64,000 nt of DNA from an uncultured Pelagibacteraceae bacterium. GTDB taxonomy: Bacteria; Pseudomonadota; Alphaproteobacteria; Pelagibacterales; Pelagibacteraceae. Below are positions 27,062 to 39,731 of the stretch, piece by piece; within the stretch, counting starts at the first letter, position 1; each line of letters starts with the position of its first letter. The notes beneath the pieces were generated by a model. That model was not told the DNA's origin. It ran no database searches and saw only the letters and a program-made list of their open reading frames with translations. The position numbers were made by a program, and so were the translations under genes. Location: assembly GCA_902611405.1 (NCBI GenBank), contig CACLZL010000001.1, forward strand, positions 1-64,000. The letters run 5' to 3'.

Positions 27062-28382
27062 GCAAGAAAACCTTAACTCTTAAACCATCCATTTTTGATT
27101 TTTCTAACATTATATTTCCTCCATGAGATTTGATAATGTCTGATGAAATTGACAAACCGAGACCAACACTTGATTTAGAGTCTGCTCGACCCTTATCTAT
27201 TTTATAGAAAGGTTTAAATACATTTTCATACTCATTTTTTGGTATTCCAGGACCATCATCATCAATAATAATGAATAAGTTTGTATTTTTTTTATTTAAG
27301 CTAATTTCAACTTTATTTGCATATTTCAGTGAATTATCAATTAGATTATTTAGACACCTATTAATTAAATTTTTCCTGCCATTAAAGTAAATTCTTGGTG
27401 TTAAGTATTGTGAAATATTTTCATTATTGTATTTTTCAATAATTTCTGAAATTAATTCAGATAGATTAAACATTTCATCTTTTTCAACATATGATGAGCT
27501 AGTGAATTGTAAATATTCATTTAACATTTTCTCCATTTCATTGATATTTTCTGTTAATTTATTAACAGTTTCTTTATCTTTTATAAAAGCTAATTGTAGT
27601 TTCATTCTTGTTAAGGGTGTCCTTAAATCATGACTAATTCCAGATAACATCTCTGTTCTTTGATTTATGTGTCTTTCAATTCTCTTTCTCATTTTATCAA
27701 ATTCATGGCCTGCTTGTCTTATTTCAAGGGCTCCAGAGGGTTTGAACTCTTCAATATTTTCTCCTTTACCAAACCTTTCAGCCGCACGAGCTAGGTTAGT
27801 GATTGGTCTAGTTTGATTTTTTAAAAATATTAGAGAAATGATCACCATTATAATTGCAGGTACTGTGATCCAAAGTGCAAATATTCTTGCAGAAGAACTC
27901 GCAACTCGATCTTTAGGCACTAAAAATTTAAAATAACCATCTTCATATTTAATTCTTAAATCAATTAATTCTTTATAACTTGTTGTATCAAACCAGTATT
28001 CATTTAATCCAAATTTAGATTTTAGCTCTCTTCTTAATGTTCTATCTATAGGACTAAACCATCTTTCATTATCAGTATTCTTTAATTTTTCGTTTTTGGT
28101 AAATTCTATATTTAAATCTAAAAATATAGAAAAAAGATCTAGCAACTCTTGTTTGTTTTCTTGCTCACTCCCATAAGCTTCAATAAAAGTACTAATTTCA
28201 TTTACTAAAGTTCTCGTCATACCTTTGTTTGTTTTAATCCAAAGGCTATCAAAAAAAACAATTGTAATAACTAGTTGCAGAACCAAAACTGGAATAGCAA
28301 CAATAAGAAGAGCTCTATAAAATAATCTTTTTGGTAATATTTTTTTTAAGTAATTACTCAATCCAAAGAACATATCCCGCAC
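27054..28382 (-). CDS. EnvZ-like sensor histidine kinase
   Basis: A 442-residue membrane sensor kinase. Two membrane helices (about 22-46 and 165-187) flank a periplasmic loop of about 115 residues. HAMP follows, then the dimerisation/phosphoacceptor block with His251 in S-G-I-S-H-D-L-R-T-P-L, the N box N-L-I-D-N-S-L-K-Y-A, the G boxes D-D-G-P-G-I-P and G-L-G-L-S-I. The upstream start is a GTG at 28382; an ATG three codons later (28373) is equally possible. It overlaps the response regulator gene, so they form a pair, probably for membrane or redox control. The signal is unknown. Confidence 0.92.
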   Translation of the reverse strand: MRDMFFGLSNYLKKILPKRLFYRALLIVAIPVLVLQLVITIVFFDSLWIKTNKGMTRTLVNEISTFIEAYGSEQENKQELLDLFSIFLDLNIEFTKNEKLKNTDNERWFSPIDRTLRRELKSKFGLNEYWFDTTSYKELIDLRIKYEDGYFKFLVPKDRVASSSARIFALWITVPAIIMVIISLIFLKNQTRPITNLARAAERFGKGENIEEFKPSGALEIRQAGHEFDKMRKRIERHINQRTEMLSGISHDLRTPLTRMKLQLAFIKDKETVNKLTENINEMEKMLNEYLQFTSSSYVEKDEMFNLSELISEIIEKYNNENISQYLTPRIYFNGRKNLINRCLNNLIDNSLKYANKVEISLNKKNTNLFIIIDDDGPGIPKNEYENVFKPFYKIDKGRADSKSSVGLGLSISSDIIKSHGGNIMLEKSKMDGLRVKVFLPI

Positions 28383-29031
28383 CTCTTATTGTCTGTAAAA
28401 ATTTTGGATTTTTTGGATCAATTTCAATTTTTTTTCTAAGCCGAGTAATAATAACATCTATTGATCTCTCTTTATCTAGATTAATTAATTGACCAATATC
28501 TTCCCTAGAAAATGTTTTACCTGGGTTATTGATCATTTTTTCTAAAATTGTCTTTTCAGTTGCATTAATCTTAAATTCTTTATCATTTTTAAATATTAAA
28601 AGTTTATTCAAATCAATTTTCACATTTTCAAATTTTATAAGTCTTTTCTGATCTGTTTTGATAGTTTTATTTAATATGTTTTGTATTCTTAGAATTAATT
28701 CTTTTGGTTCAAATGGTTTCGGTAAGTAATCATCAGCACCAATCTCTAACCCTTCAACCCTTTCATTTGCTTCACCTTTAGCAGTCAGAAGTATAACTGG
28801 TGTATCTAATTTTTTTCTATTTTCTTTTAAAAATTCAAGCCCACTTTTACCAGGCATCATGATATCCAAAACTATTAAATCAAACTTAATTATTTTTATT
28901 TTCTCTGATGCATTTTCTGCATTTTCAGCAGTAGTAACTAGGAATTTATTTTCATTTAAATACTTTTTTACAAGAGATCTAATTCCATCATCATCATCAA
29001 CCACTAGTATATGTGCAATAAACTTATCCAT
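28354..29031 (-). CDS. OmpR-family response regulator
   Basis: A 225-residue two-component regulator. The receiver domain has the acidic pocket V-V-D-D-D-D (10-15), phosphoacceptor Asp56 in V-L-D-I-M-M-P, and the conserved Lys in Y-L-P-K-P-F (about 108-113). The C-terminal winged helix ends in R-G-A-G-Y-V-L, the OmpR/PhoB signature. Upstream it overlaps a MarR gene by 8 bases. The MarR plus OmpR-type pair resembles petP-petR of Rhodobacter capsulatus, described near petABC and needed for bc1 expression; the assignment is inference. Confidence 0.92.
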   Translation of the reverse strand: MDKFIAHILVVDDDDGIRSLVKKYLNENKFLVTTAENAENASEKIKIIKFDLIVLDIMMPGKSGLEFLKENRKKLDTPVILLTAKGEANERVEGLEIGADDYLPKPFEPKELILRIQNILNKTIKTDQKRLIKFENVKIDLNKLLIFKNDKEFKINATEKTILEKMINNPGKTFSREDIGQLINLDKERSIDVIITRLRKKIEIDPKNPKFLQTIRGAGYVLWIE

Positions 29032-29461
29032 TGATTATTTTACTTAGTACATTGTCAAAATTTATAACTTCTTCCGACCTTGAATTTAATAAAGCATTAT
29101 AAATTCTCTTTTTTTGTAAATTAAAAATTTCATTAAAAATTTTTTTACCCTTATCATTAAGAAAAACATGTTTTACTCTAGTGTCCTGATCATCTTTTTT
29201 AAAAATAATGATTTCAAGTTTAATTAAATCTTTGAGAACACGATTTAAGCTTTGTTTTGTGACTTTTAATCTCTTAAGTAGCTCTGAAATTGAGATCCCT
29301 TCATACATTGAAAGTAAATGAATTACCTTATGGTGTGCTAAACCAATTGAATATCTATCCAATATTTTTTTGGAGTCAGAAAAGGTTTCTCTGTAGCTTA
29401 CAAATAGTTTTTCAATTAGATCTTTAAGCTGTTCATCTTTTAAATATAAAAGTTCTTTCAT
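29024..29461 (-). CDS. MarR-family transcriptional regulator (PetP-like)
   Basis: A 145-residue winged-helix regulator. The DNA-binding core is at about 45-105: H-K-V-I-H-L-L-S, I-S-I-S-E-L-L-K-R-L-K-V-T-K-Q-S-L-N-R-V-L, then the wing D-D-Q-D-T-R-V-K-H-V-F-L-N-D-K-G-K. Family members act as dimers on palindromes. It is first in a three-gene set with the OmpR-type regulator and the kinase, and divergent from ilvE over 72 bases, so it may control either side. Confidence 0.88.
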   Translation of the reverse strand: MKELLYLKDEQLKDLIEKLFVSYRETFSDSKKILDRYSIGLAHHKVIHLLSMYEGISISELLKRLKVTKQSLNRVLKDLIKLEIIIFKKDDQDTRVKHVFLNDKGKKIFNEIFNLQKKRIYNALLNSRSEEVINFDNVLSKIING

Positions 29462-29533
29462 AATAGGTAAGTTATATTGACATATTAAAGATACAAAGAT
29501 ATTTTTCAGTTATAAATTAAAAAATTTTCATAC

Positions 29534-30415
29534 ATGATACCTTATGACAAGAGATCTGGAAAAATATGGTACAACAACGAATTAGTTGATTGGTCTGATG
29601 TTAAACTGCATGTTTTAAGCCATGGCATGCACTACGCTAGTTGTGTATTTGAAGGTGAGAGAGTTTATGATGGTTCAATTTTTAAATTAGAAGAGCACAC
29701 ATCAAGATTTTTTTATTCAGCAAAAAGAATGGGTTTTGAAATTCCATATACAGAGGAGGAAATAAATATTGCCTCAAACAAAATTGTTGCGACACAAAAA
29801 GTAGAAAATGGGTATGTAAGACCTGTTGCTTGGAGAGGTAGTGAGATGATGGCTATTTCTGCGCAACACACGAAAATTCATGTTGCAATAGCAACTTGGG
29901 AGTGGGGATCATATTTTGATCCTAAACTTAAAGTTGAAGGAATAAGATTAAATATTTCAAATTGGAGGAGACCAGCGCCTAACACGATACCATGGGATAC
30001 GAAGGCATCAGGTCTTTACATGATTTGTACTCTCTCAAAACATGAGGCAGAAAAGCAAGGTTATACCGACTCTTTAATGCTTGATCATGAAGGGAATATT
30101 GCTGAAGCTACTGGAGCAAATATTTTTTTTAAAGATAAAAATGGAGAACTTCATACTCCAATACCAGATTCTTTTTTAGATGGAATTACAAGAAGAACGG
30201 TAATTGGAATTGCAAAATCAAAAAATATAAAAGTACACGAGAGAAAAATTAGTCCAACTGAATTACCAAATTTTGTTGGATGTTTTTTAACAGGAACTGC
30301 AGCAGAGGTAACGCCAGTATCTTGTATTGCTGAAAATCAATTTAAAGTTTGTGATACTATTATTGATTTAAATGAAAGTTATCAGACATTAGTTAGAAAG
30401 AAAAAAGCAGCTTAA
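29534..30415 (+). CDS. ilvE: branched-chain amino acid aminotransferase
   Basis: A 293-residue class IV PLP aminotransferase for the last step of Val, Leu and Ile synthesis. Motifs: H-G-M-H-Y-A-S-C-V-F-E-G (about 30-41), the PLP lysine in W-D-T-K-A-S-G-L-Y (about 154-162), and the C-terminal family signature with E-A-T-G-A-N-I-F-F. Length is close to the usual 295-310. The stop shares TTAA with the convergent pgsA stop. Confidence 0.92.
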   Translation: MIPYDKRSGKIWYNNELVDWSDVKLHVLSHGMHYASCVFEGERVYDGSIFKLEEHTSRFFYSAKRMGFEIPYTEEEINIASNKIVATQKVENGYVRPVAWRGSEMMAISAQHTKIHVAIATWEWGSYFDPKLKVEGIRLNISNWRRPAPNTIPWDTKASGLYMICTLSKHEAEKQGYTDSLMLDHEGNIAEATGANIFFKDKNGELHTPIPDSFLDGITRRTVIGIAKSKNIKVHERKISPTELPNFVGCFLTGTAAEVTPVSCIAENQFKVCDTIIDLNESYQTLVRKKKAA

Positions 30416-30996
30416 TCTTTGCTATCTTCTGACATAGCATGATCAATACCCTTGCGCATATAATCATAACCAGTGAAAAGCGTTAAAGCAGCTGATAACC
30501 ACAAAAGGATAATTCCTATTGTTTGTGCATTATAATCTTGAAAATTAATTATTTTATTTCCTGTATCTCCAGATAATAAAAGAGCTATAGATACCATCTG
30601 TAAAACAGTTTTAAGTTTTGCAAGACTAGATACTGGAAGTTTGATTTTTCCTTTTGCTAAAAATTCTCTCAAACCTGAAATTAAAATTTCTCTTGTAAGA
30701 ATTATTATTGCTGCAATTACTTCATAATTTCTGATCGTTCCATCCATAACTAAAAGTATTAGTGCTGTAGCAACAATGATTTTATCAGCTATAGGATCTA
30801 ACAATTCACCCAGTTTTGACTCTACCCCAAACATTCTAGCCAACATACCATCTAGAAAGTCTGTAAATGATGCAACAATAAACAATATTAAAGCAGTAAG
30901 ATCACCATAAAATCCTGGAAGATAAAAAGCTAAAACAAAAAAGGGGACAATTATTATTCTACCAATGGTTAATATATTTGGAATTTTTTTAAGCAT
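30412..30996 (-). CDS. pgsA: CDP-diacylglycerol-glycerol-3-phosphate 3-phosphatidyltransferase
   Basis: A 194-residue membrane enzyme for phosphatidylglycerol phosphate. The CDP-alcohol phosphotransferase motif is complete: D-F-L-D-G-M-L-A-R then G-E-L-L-D-P-I-A-D-K (D-x2-D-G-x2-A-R-x8-9-G-x3-D-x3-D, about 46-71). Four to five hydrophobic helices. It follows uvrC by two bases, the usual uvrC-pgsA pair. Confidence 0.95.
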   Translation of the reverse strand: MLKKIPNILTIGRIIIVPFFVLAFYLPGFYGDLTALILFIVASFTDFLDGMLARMFGVESKLGELLDPIADKIIVATALILLVMDGTIRNYEVIAAIIILTREILISGLREFLAKGKIKLPVSSLAKLKTVLQMVSIALLLSGDTGNKIINFQDYNAQTIGIILLWLSAALTLFTGYDYMRKGIDHAMSEDSKD

Positions 30997-30998
30997 AA

Positions 30999-32834
30999 TT
31001 ATTCATGAAAAAAGTTATATATCTTTTTGGCTACTTTTTCTTCAACACCTTCTACAGATTTTATTTCATCTAAGCTAGCTGACTCAACTGATCTTACAGA
31101 TCCAAAATGGTTCAATAAAGCTCTTTTTCTTATAGCTCCTATGCCTTCTATTTGATCTAATAAAGATTTGCTAATACCTTTTTTTCTCTTTGCTCTGTGA
31201 GCGCTTATGGCAAATCTATGTGCCTCATCTCTAATTCTTTGAAGAAAAAATAGGGTAGGGTCGTTTCTCGTAAATTTATATTCTTTGCCATTGTGAAAAA
31301 AAGTTTCATTTCCACTATTTCTAAATTTACCTTTTGCTATTGCAATAATTGGAATGTCGTGAAGTCCTAATTCATTAAGGCTCTCTCTAGCTACTGAATA
31401 TTGACCTTTTCCTCCATCTACTACAACCAAATCTGGAAAAGCAAGGTAGTTGTCTTTTTCTTGAACTGCTCTTTTAAACCTTCTATTCAACACTTCTCTC
31501 ATCATTCCATAGTCATCTTGCTCATTTTTTTTGTGTTTAATATTAAATTTTCTATATCTTTTTTTAATAAATCCTTCATCACCGTATGCTATTAAAGCTC
31601 CAACACTATTAGTACCTTGAATATGACTATTATCGTAAACCTCAATTAAATTTATATTGTTTTCTAAATTAAATTTTTGAGCTACTGCGTCGAACAATTC
31701 TTTATTATTCTGACTTTCATAAAGTTTTCTATTAAGACTATCTTTTGCATTTTTTATTGCTTGATTAATAACCTTGAGTTTTGATCCTTTTTTTGCAACT
31801 GAAATATTTATCTGTTTACCTTCTTTTTGTGTCAGCGTTTTTTCAATTAATGCTTTTTCTTTTATTTCTTCTGAAAGAATAACGGATGAAGGAACACTTT
31901 TATTTTCATAAAATTGAGAGACAAATGAATTTAGGATTTCACTAAATTTTTCATCTGGATCATGTTTTGGAAAAAAAGCTTGATTACCCCAATTTTGTTT
32001 TGATCTATAAAAAAACACTTGAATACAAGTTTTTCCAGACTCTTTATACCCAGCAATAACATCTGCCTCAACTAAATTTGCTTCGTTAATTCTCTGTGAA
32101 GATTGAATTATGTTTAGCGCTTTAATTCTATCTCTTAATATTACGGCTTTTTCAAAATCAAGATCATCACTTGCTTTTTCCATCTGATTAGAAAGATTTT
32201 TTTGAATTTTCCTAGATTTGCCTGAAACAAATTCAATAGCATCCTCTACTGTTTGATTATAATCCTCTTTTTTTACGTATCCTACACAGGGCCCAGAACA
32301 TCTTTTTATTTGATATAAGATACACGGTCTTTCTCTGTTCTTGAAGACGGTATCATCACAAACTCTTAAATGAAAAATCTTTTGGATCATTTTGATTGTC
32401 CAATTAGCAGAACCAGCAGAAGCAAAAGGTCCAAAGTAAAAACCTTCTTTTGTTTTTTTCCCTCTATGTCTTTTTATTTGAGGCCACTTATCTTTATTAC
32501 CAATAAATATAAATGGAAATGATTTATCATCACGTAATAGGATATTAAATTTTGGCTTATGCTTTTTAATTAAATTTGCTTCTAGAAGTAATGCTTCGCT
32601 TTCATTAGATGTTGTTGTTATCTCTAATTTTCTTGTTTGAGACAACATTCGTTCAGTTCTAATTATATGATTTTTTTCTGCAACATAACTCTTTAATCTA
32701 TTTGGTAAATTTTTGGCTTTACCCACATAAAGAATTTCATTCTTTTCATTAAGCATCCTGTATACACCTGGAAGTTTTGGTACCAAGGGTAGCTCTTTTT
32801 TAATTACTTCCTTTCCTCTTTCAGAGCTTATCAT
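30999..32834 (-). CDS. uvrC: excinuclease ABC subunit C
   Basis: A 611-residue UvrC that makes both incisions of nucleotide excision repair. The N-terminal GIY-YIG domain reads L-P-G-V-Y-R-M-L...[10 protein letters not shown], the UVR motif [11 protein letters not shown] is near 200, and the RNase H-like domain has V-V-D-G-G-K-G-Q near the 455-465 region. Two helix-hairpin-helix repeats close the protein ([13 protein letters not shown] and V-E-G-V-E-E-K-V-A). I prefer the ATG at 32834; an in-frame TTG at 32864 would extend it ten codons into folB. The gene still overlaps the folB end by 14 bases. Confidence 0.96.
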   Translation of the reverse strand: MISSERGKEVIKKELPLVPKLPGVYRMLNEKNEILYVGKAKNLPNRLKSYVAEKNHIIRTERMLSQTRKLEITTTSNESEALLLEANLIKKHKPKFNILLRDDKSFPFIFIGNKDKWPQIKRHRGKKTKEGFYFGPFASAGSANWTIKMIQKIFHLRVCDDTVFKNRERPCILYQIKRCSGPCVGYVKKEDYNQTVEDAIEFVSGKSRKIQKNLSNQMEKASDDLDFEKAVILRDRIKALNIIQSSQRINEANLVEADVIAGYKESGKTCIQVFFYRSKQNWGNQAFFPKHDPDEKFSEILNSFVSQFYENKSVPSSVILSEEIKEKALIEKTLTQKEGKQINISVAKKGSKLKVINQAIKNAKDSLNRKLYESQNNKELFDAVAQKFNLENNINLIEVYDNSHIQGTNSVGALIAYGDEGFIKKRYRKFNIKHKKNEQDDYGMMREVLNRRFKRAVQEKDNYLAFPDLVVVDGGKGQYSVARESLNELGLHDIPIIAIAKGKFRNSGNETFFHNGKEYKFTRNDPTLFFLQRIRDEAHRFAISAHRAKRKKGISKSLLDQIEGIGAIRKRALLNHFGSVRSVESASLDEIKSVEGVEEKVAKKIYNFFHE

Positions 32835-33246
32835 GGCTTCTCTTTTTGGTAATTTGAATACCAACAGATGAACACTGTTTCAATATTTCTAATTTTTCAA
32901 TTTTTAACATTATTTTAGCAATCCTTTTGTCTTTAAATAGTTCGTCAAAAACAGCTTCTGCCAAAGTTTCTAAGAAATTGTAATGTTTCTTTTTTACTAA
33001 TTTAGTGATTAATTTTACTATTGTTCCATAATTTACAATAGATTTTATGTCTTTATCGCTTGAAGGTTTTTTGTCTTCATAGTCAATTTCAAGACTAAAT
33101 TTTACTTTCTGTGATTTTTCTTTCTCAAAATCGTAATAACCAAGCTTTAAATCTAAGATTAATTCATTAATTAGGATTTTTTTCTCATAATTAAATAAAG
33201 TTTTATTTTTATCAATTTTAACAATTTTTAAATTATTTTTTTTCAT
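32821..33246 (-). CDS. folB: dihydroneopterin aldolase-like protein
   Basis: A 141-residue protein with the FolB fold pattern: an N-terminal extension of about 24 residues, then [23 protein letters not shown], where the G-x-x-D-x-E-K motif of the pterin site is recognisable, Y-G-T-I-V-K (about 69-74) and [10 protein letters not shown] (about 85-94). FolB cleaves dihydroneopterin for folate synthesis. The adjacent SDR resembles pterin reductases, which supports pterin chemistry here. Its ATG shares one base with the stop of the 48-residue peptide gene. Confidence 0.8.
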   Translation of the reverse strand: MKKNNLKIVKIDKNKTLFNYEKKILINELILDLKLGYYDFEKEKSQKVKFSLEIDYEDKKPSSDKDIKSIVNYGTIVKLITKLVKKKHYNFLETLAEAVFDELFKDKRIAKIMLKIEKLEILKQCSSVGIQITKKRSHDKL

Positions 33247-33392
33247 TATTTAGTTCCAAAAATAGCAAGATTCCAACATGCATTCCCATCCTCAATACGA
33301 ACATAGCAACCAAAAAATGACATTATTTTAAATGCAAAAAAACCACCAATCAAAATTATTGCTGCCGCAAGGAAAGGATTAATTTTTTTCAT
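33246..33392 (-). CDS. 48-residue membrane peptide, unknown function
   Basis: A short ORF that fills the gap between the secreted hydrolase and folB. It starts at ATG 33392 with M-K-K-I-N-P-F-L, has one hydrophobic helix (about 6-28) and a short tail with two cysteines (C-Y-V-R-I-E-D-G-N-A-C-W). The stop overlaps the folB ATG by one base (TAATG), and only one base separates its start from the hydrolase stop. That exact fit between neighbours is the main reason to believe it is a gene. The tail with two cysteines ten residues apart could form a disulfide if it faces the periplasm. No family recognised. Confidence 0.6.
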   Translation of the reverse strand: MKKINPFLAAAIILIGGFFAFKIMSFFGCYVRIEDGNACWNLAIFGTK

Positions 33393-33393
33393 A

Positions 33394-34512
33394 CTAAATT
33401 TTTGATTCAATAAATTTTTCTATATCATCAAGATAAGGGGTGAAACAACTTTTGTACGGAATGTCATGTCCCCTTGCTTTTTTAAGCATTTCTTTCTTTT
33501 CTTCAGGGTTTACAACTGTCCAAGCTTTCTTTTTATGCCCAAGATCTTGATTATGTTTTATTTTCCAGCCACCTCTCATTCTCTTCTTAATTTTGCATTG
33601 TTTTCCGTCAATAATGATTTCTTTACCATCTTCACTATTATGATTTGGTAATTCAATCCATTCTGCTCCAGGAATATCTGCCATCCATTTTAAATATCTA
33701 GAGTCACTTTGATAATCTACTTCTCCATCAGTTTCGGAATGAAAAATTAAGGCATCAATTTTTTTTGCATTTCTAATTTCATCTAATTCCCATTTTCTAA
33801 GTTGAGAATGTTCTGACTTGTCCCAGCAGTTTGGCATCAAAGCTATAGCTGAATTAAATACATCAGGATATAATGATTCCATTCTTAAACTTCCCATTGC
33901 ACCACATGAGTGACCTGAAATGAAAAGTTGATTTCTCGGAGTTCCCTTTTGAACAAAAATATCTGCTATGGCAGTATTTAAAGCTGCCCTATTCTTGTAG
34001 GCAAAATTACTTACATAAGGTGGTATTTGCAATATATCTTTTTTTGAGGTTTTTACTTTTTTTAAATAAGTTGGAGGTCCCCAAAGGCACTCATACCATG
34101 GCGGAGTATAGCCTAACATTTTACCTTTATACTTATGTTTCATTGCACACTTAGTGGTAATACCCATTGTATCTCCAGCTTTCCAAAGTTCTTGGTTTGC
34201 CCAAACAACAATTTCTTTTCCTTTAACTTCTCTTCCTGATAATTGTCCTAAAACACCTTCTACCTCTTCTTTTTGAAAACAGAATCCTTTATCTTTTTTT
34301 TTACTACCCCATCCACCAAAGTTAAAAATCATAATTATTTTATTTGCAGGATCTTCAATTTCGAAACCTTTAATAAACTTTCCTTTTTGACCATCAAAGT
34401 AGACAAAACCACTGCTGTTTATTTTTTTACCACCAACTGCACCGCAATCGTATGCAAAAGCAAACTTTGGAATTATTAATAAACAAAATGTTAATAAATA
34501 TATTTTTTTCAT
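33394..34512 (-). CDS. secreted alpha/beta-hydrolase-like protein
   Basis: A 372-residue protein with a signal peptide (hydrophobic 5-18, cut after FAFA). The nucleophile elbow is G-H-S-C-G-A-M-G (serine near residue 200), in the right place for an alpha/beta hydrolase. A likely acid follows in H-S-E-T-D-G-E-V-D, and candidate His residues lie in L-P-N-H-N-S and D-L-G-H-K-K. The protein is cysteine-rich for its proteome (about nine Cys), suggesting disulfides in the periplasm. The substrate is unknown; feruloyl-esterase or depolymerase-like enzymes have similar layouts. Its start overlaps the SDR stop by four bases. Confidence 0.65.
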   Translation of the reverse strand: MKKIYLLTFCLLIIPKFAFAYDCGAVGGKKINSSGFVYFDGQKGKFIKGFEIEDPANKIIMIFNFGGWGSKKKDKGFCFQKEEVEGVLGQLSGREVKGKEIVVWANQELWKAGDTMGITTKCAMKHKYKGKMLGYTPPWYECLWGPPTYLKKVKTSKKDILQIPPYVSNFAYKNRAALNTAIADIFVQKGTPRNQLFISGHSCGAMGSLRMESLYPDVFNSAIALMPNCWDKSEHSQLRKWELDEIRNAKKIDALIFHSETDGEVDYQSDSRYLKWMADIPGAEWIELPNHNSEDGKEIIIDGKQCKIKKRMRGGWKIKHNQDLGHKKKAWTVVNPEEKKEMLKKARGHDIPYKSCFTPYLDDIEKFIESKI

Positions 34513-35245
34513 TCTTTACTTCCCATAATATCTGGTGTTTGCCAGTTTAGATTTTGTCCGCTATCAATAGCTAAAACTTGACCGGTAATAGATATATTTT
34601 TAATAAAAAAGTCAACAGCATTACATATTTGCTCTACACCAACTTGTCTTTTTAAAGGGGTTGCCAAATATTGTTTTTTGAAATGTTTTTCAGATTGTCT
34701 TTGATTTTTTATAGTTGGGCCAGGTGCAATTGCGTTTACTCTTATATTTGGAGCCAAGCTCATGGCGCTAGTTTTTGTGAGAGTATAGAGACCTGTTTTA
34801 CTTACAGTATAAGAAAAGAAATACGGAGTTAATTTAAAAACTCTTTGATCTATAATATTAATAATATTGTTATTTCCTTTCCTTACATTTTTTGCAAATT
34901 CTTTAGATAACAATGCTGGTGTTCTTAAATTAGTTCTAAGATGTTGTCCCCAGCTATCTGTTGTAAAATTTTCTAATTTATCATTTTCAAATAAAGAAGC
35001 ATTGTTAATTAAACAATCAAAATATTTAAGTTTTGATTTTGCAAATTTTACGATTTTATTTACATCATTTTCTTTACTTAAATCACCTTTGACTAAGTAA
35101 ACTTTTGTACCTTCATTAGATAACTCTTTTTTTAATTTTTCTGCTTTCAATTTTGATTTGTTATAATGGATTAAGATTTCTATATTAGGACCAGATAATT
35201 TTCTTGCAATCGCAGCACCCATTCGAGTTGCTCCACCAGTAATAA

Positions 35246-35264
<19 letters not shown>
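34509..35264 (-). CDS. short-chain dehydrogenase, pteridine-reductase-like
   Basis: A 251-residue SDR. The cofactor loop is [13 protein letters not shown] (about 8-20), with the structural N-N-A-S-L-F (about 89-94) and catalytic Y-T-V-S-K-T-G-L-Y (Tyr near 152, Lys near 156). The ending [11 protein letters not shown] is typical of pteridine reductases and of the FolM-like SDRs that sit beside folB in alphaproteobacteria. A pterin or dihydrofolate substrate is inferred. It overlaps the uvrB 3' end by 19 bases. Confidence 0.78.
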
Positions 35265-38655
<3,391 letters not shown>

Positions 38656-38656
<1 letters not shown>

Positions 38657-39312
38657 TGAAAACAGCCTTAGTCTTTGGTTCAACAGGTTTAGTTGGTGGT
38701 CATCTTCTTGATCAATTAATAAAAAATGAAAACTATAATAAAATTAAACTTTTTGTACGTTCAGAAATTATTATTAATGACCTTAAAGTTGAGATTGTTA
38801 AAACTGATTTTAATAATATAGAAAATCATAAAGAAGAGATGACAGGTGACCACTGTTATTTTTGCATTGGTACTACAAAGCAAAATTCACCTGATAAAGA
38901 TGAATATAGAAGAGTTGAACTTGATTTACCAAAACAAATCGCACAAATAACAAAATCTAACTCAGTAAATTCATTCGTTTTTGTGTCTTCAGGCTATGCA
39001 GATCCTAATAGTTCAGGAGATTATTTAAAATTTAAAGGATTAGTAGAGGAAGAGTTAAAAAGATTGAGTTTTAATAAACTTGGAATAATGAGACCTTCTT
39101 TTTTAATTGGAGATAGAAAAGAAAAAAGATTAGGAGAGAAATTAGGTATTTTTGTATTTAAATTATTATCACCTTTATTTTTAGGTCCATTAAAAAAAAT
39201 GAAACCAATTCAATCTGAAAAAGTTGCAAAAGCAATGATTAAAATTTCTAATGGTGACTTTAGACAACAAGTATTCGAGTCTAATGAAATTGTGGAAATT
39301 AGTAATAATTAA
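38656..39312 (+). CDS. NAD(P)-binding Rossmann protein, HTATIP2-like
   Basis: A 218-residue atypical SDR. The cofactor loop is V-F-G-S-T-G-L-V-G-G-H-L-L (6-18), a V-F-V-S-S-G-Y-A segment replaces the active-site strand, and Y-L-K-F-K-G (about 122-127) supplies the Tyr and Lys. The ending M-R-P-S-F-L-I-G-D-R-K-E is typical of the HTATIP2/TIP30 and YbjT-like group. Function in bacteria is not established. Coupled to aspC by a TAATG overlap. The stop shares TTAA with the convergent membrane protein. Confidence 0.7.
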
Positions 39313-39728
39313 TTTTTAAATTTAAAATATTCTTTTATGTCTTTTTGAAACAATAAGTAAATACAAGAAATCTGAAATAATGTATTCAAACTTAAAATAA
39401 ATCTTACAACCAATTCATTAAATCCTATTTCTGGTATAGGTCCATAAGGAGCAGCAAAACTTACATTTATTGCCCCAATTAAATCTAACAAACCAATCAC
39501 ATTCCACGACAGCAAAAGACCCCATAGTATAGTGCTTGGTTTTTTTATAATGTGGTAAACTAAAAATAAAGCAGTTATCCCAATAAAAAAGTCACCTACA
39601 AAAGGAATTATCCATTCGGATGGTGCTGAACGTTCATTTTCGGTAAAAATCCAAAACAAAAACAAACCTGACCCAACTGCTCTAAATGACATCCATCCAG
39701 TTACAAAAATAATCCAATTTAATTTCAT
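39309..39728 (-). CDS. small integral membrane protein, unknown
   Basis: A 139-residue protein with four predicted membrane helices (about 4-26, 42-62, 66-86 and 108-128). No charged catalytic motif stands out. The only loop of note is between helices 3 and 4 and contains A-P-Y-G-P-I-P-E-I-G-F-N-E. I do not recognise a family. It is three bases downstream of trxB on the same strand and ends in the TTAA shared with the Rossmann gene. Conservation of frame and tight packing support it as a real gene. Confidence 0.6.
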   Translation of the reverse strand: MKLNWIIFVTGWMSFRAVGSGLFLFWIFTENERSAPSEWIIPFVGDFFIGITALFLVYHIIKKPSTILWGLLLSWNVIGLLDLIGAINVSFAAPYGPIPEIGFNELVVRFILSLNTLFQISCIYLLFQKDIKEYFKFKN

Positions 39729-39731
39729 TTT

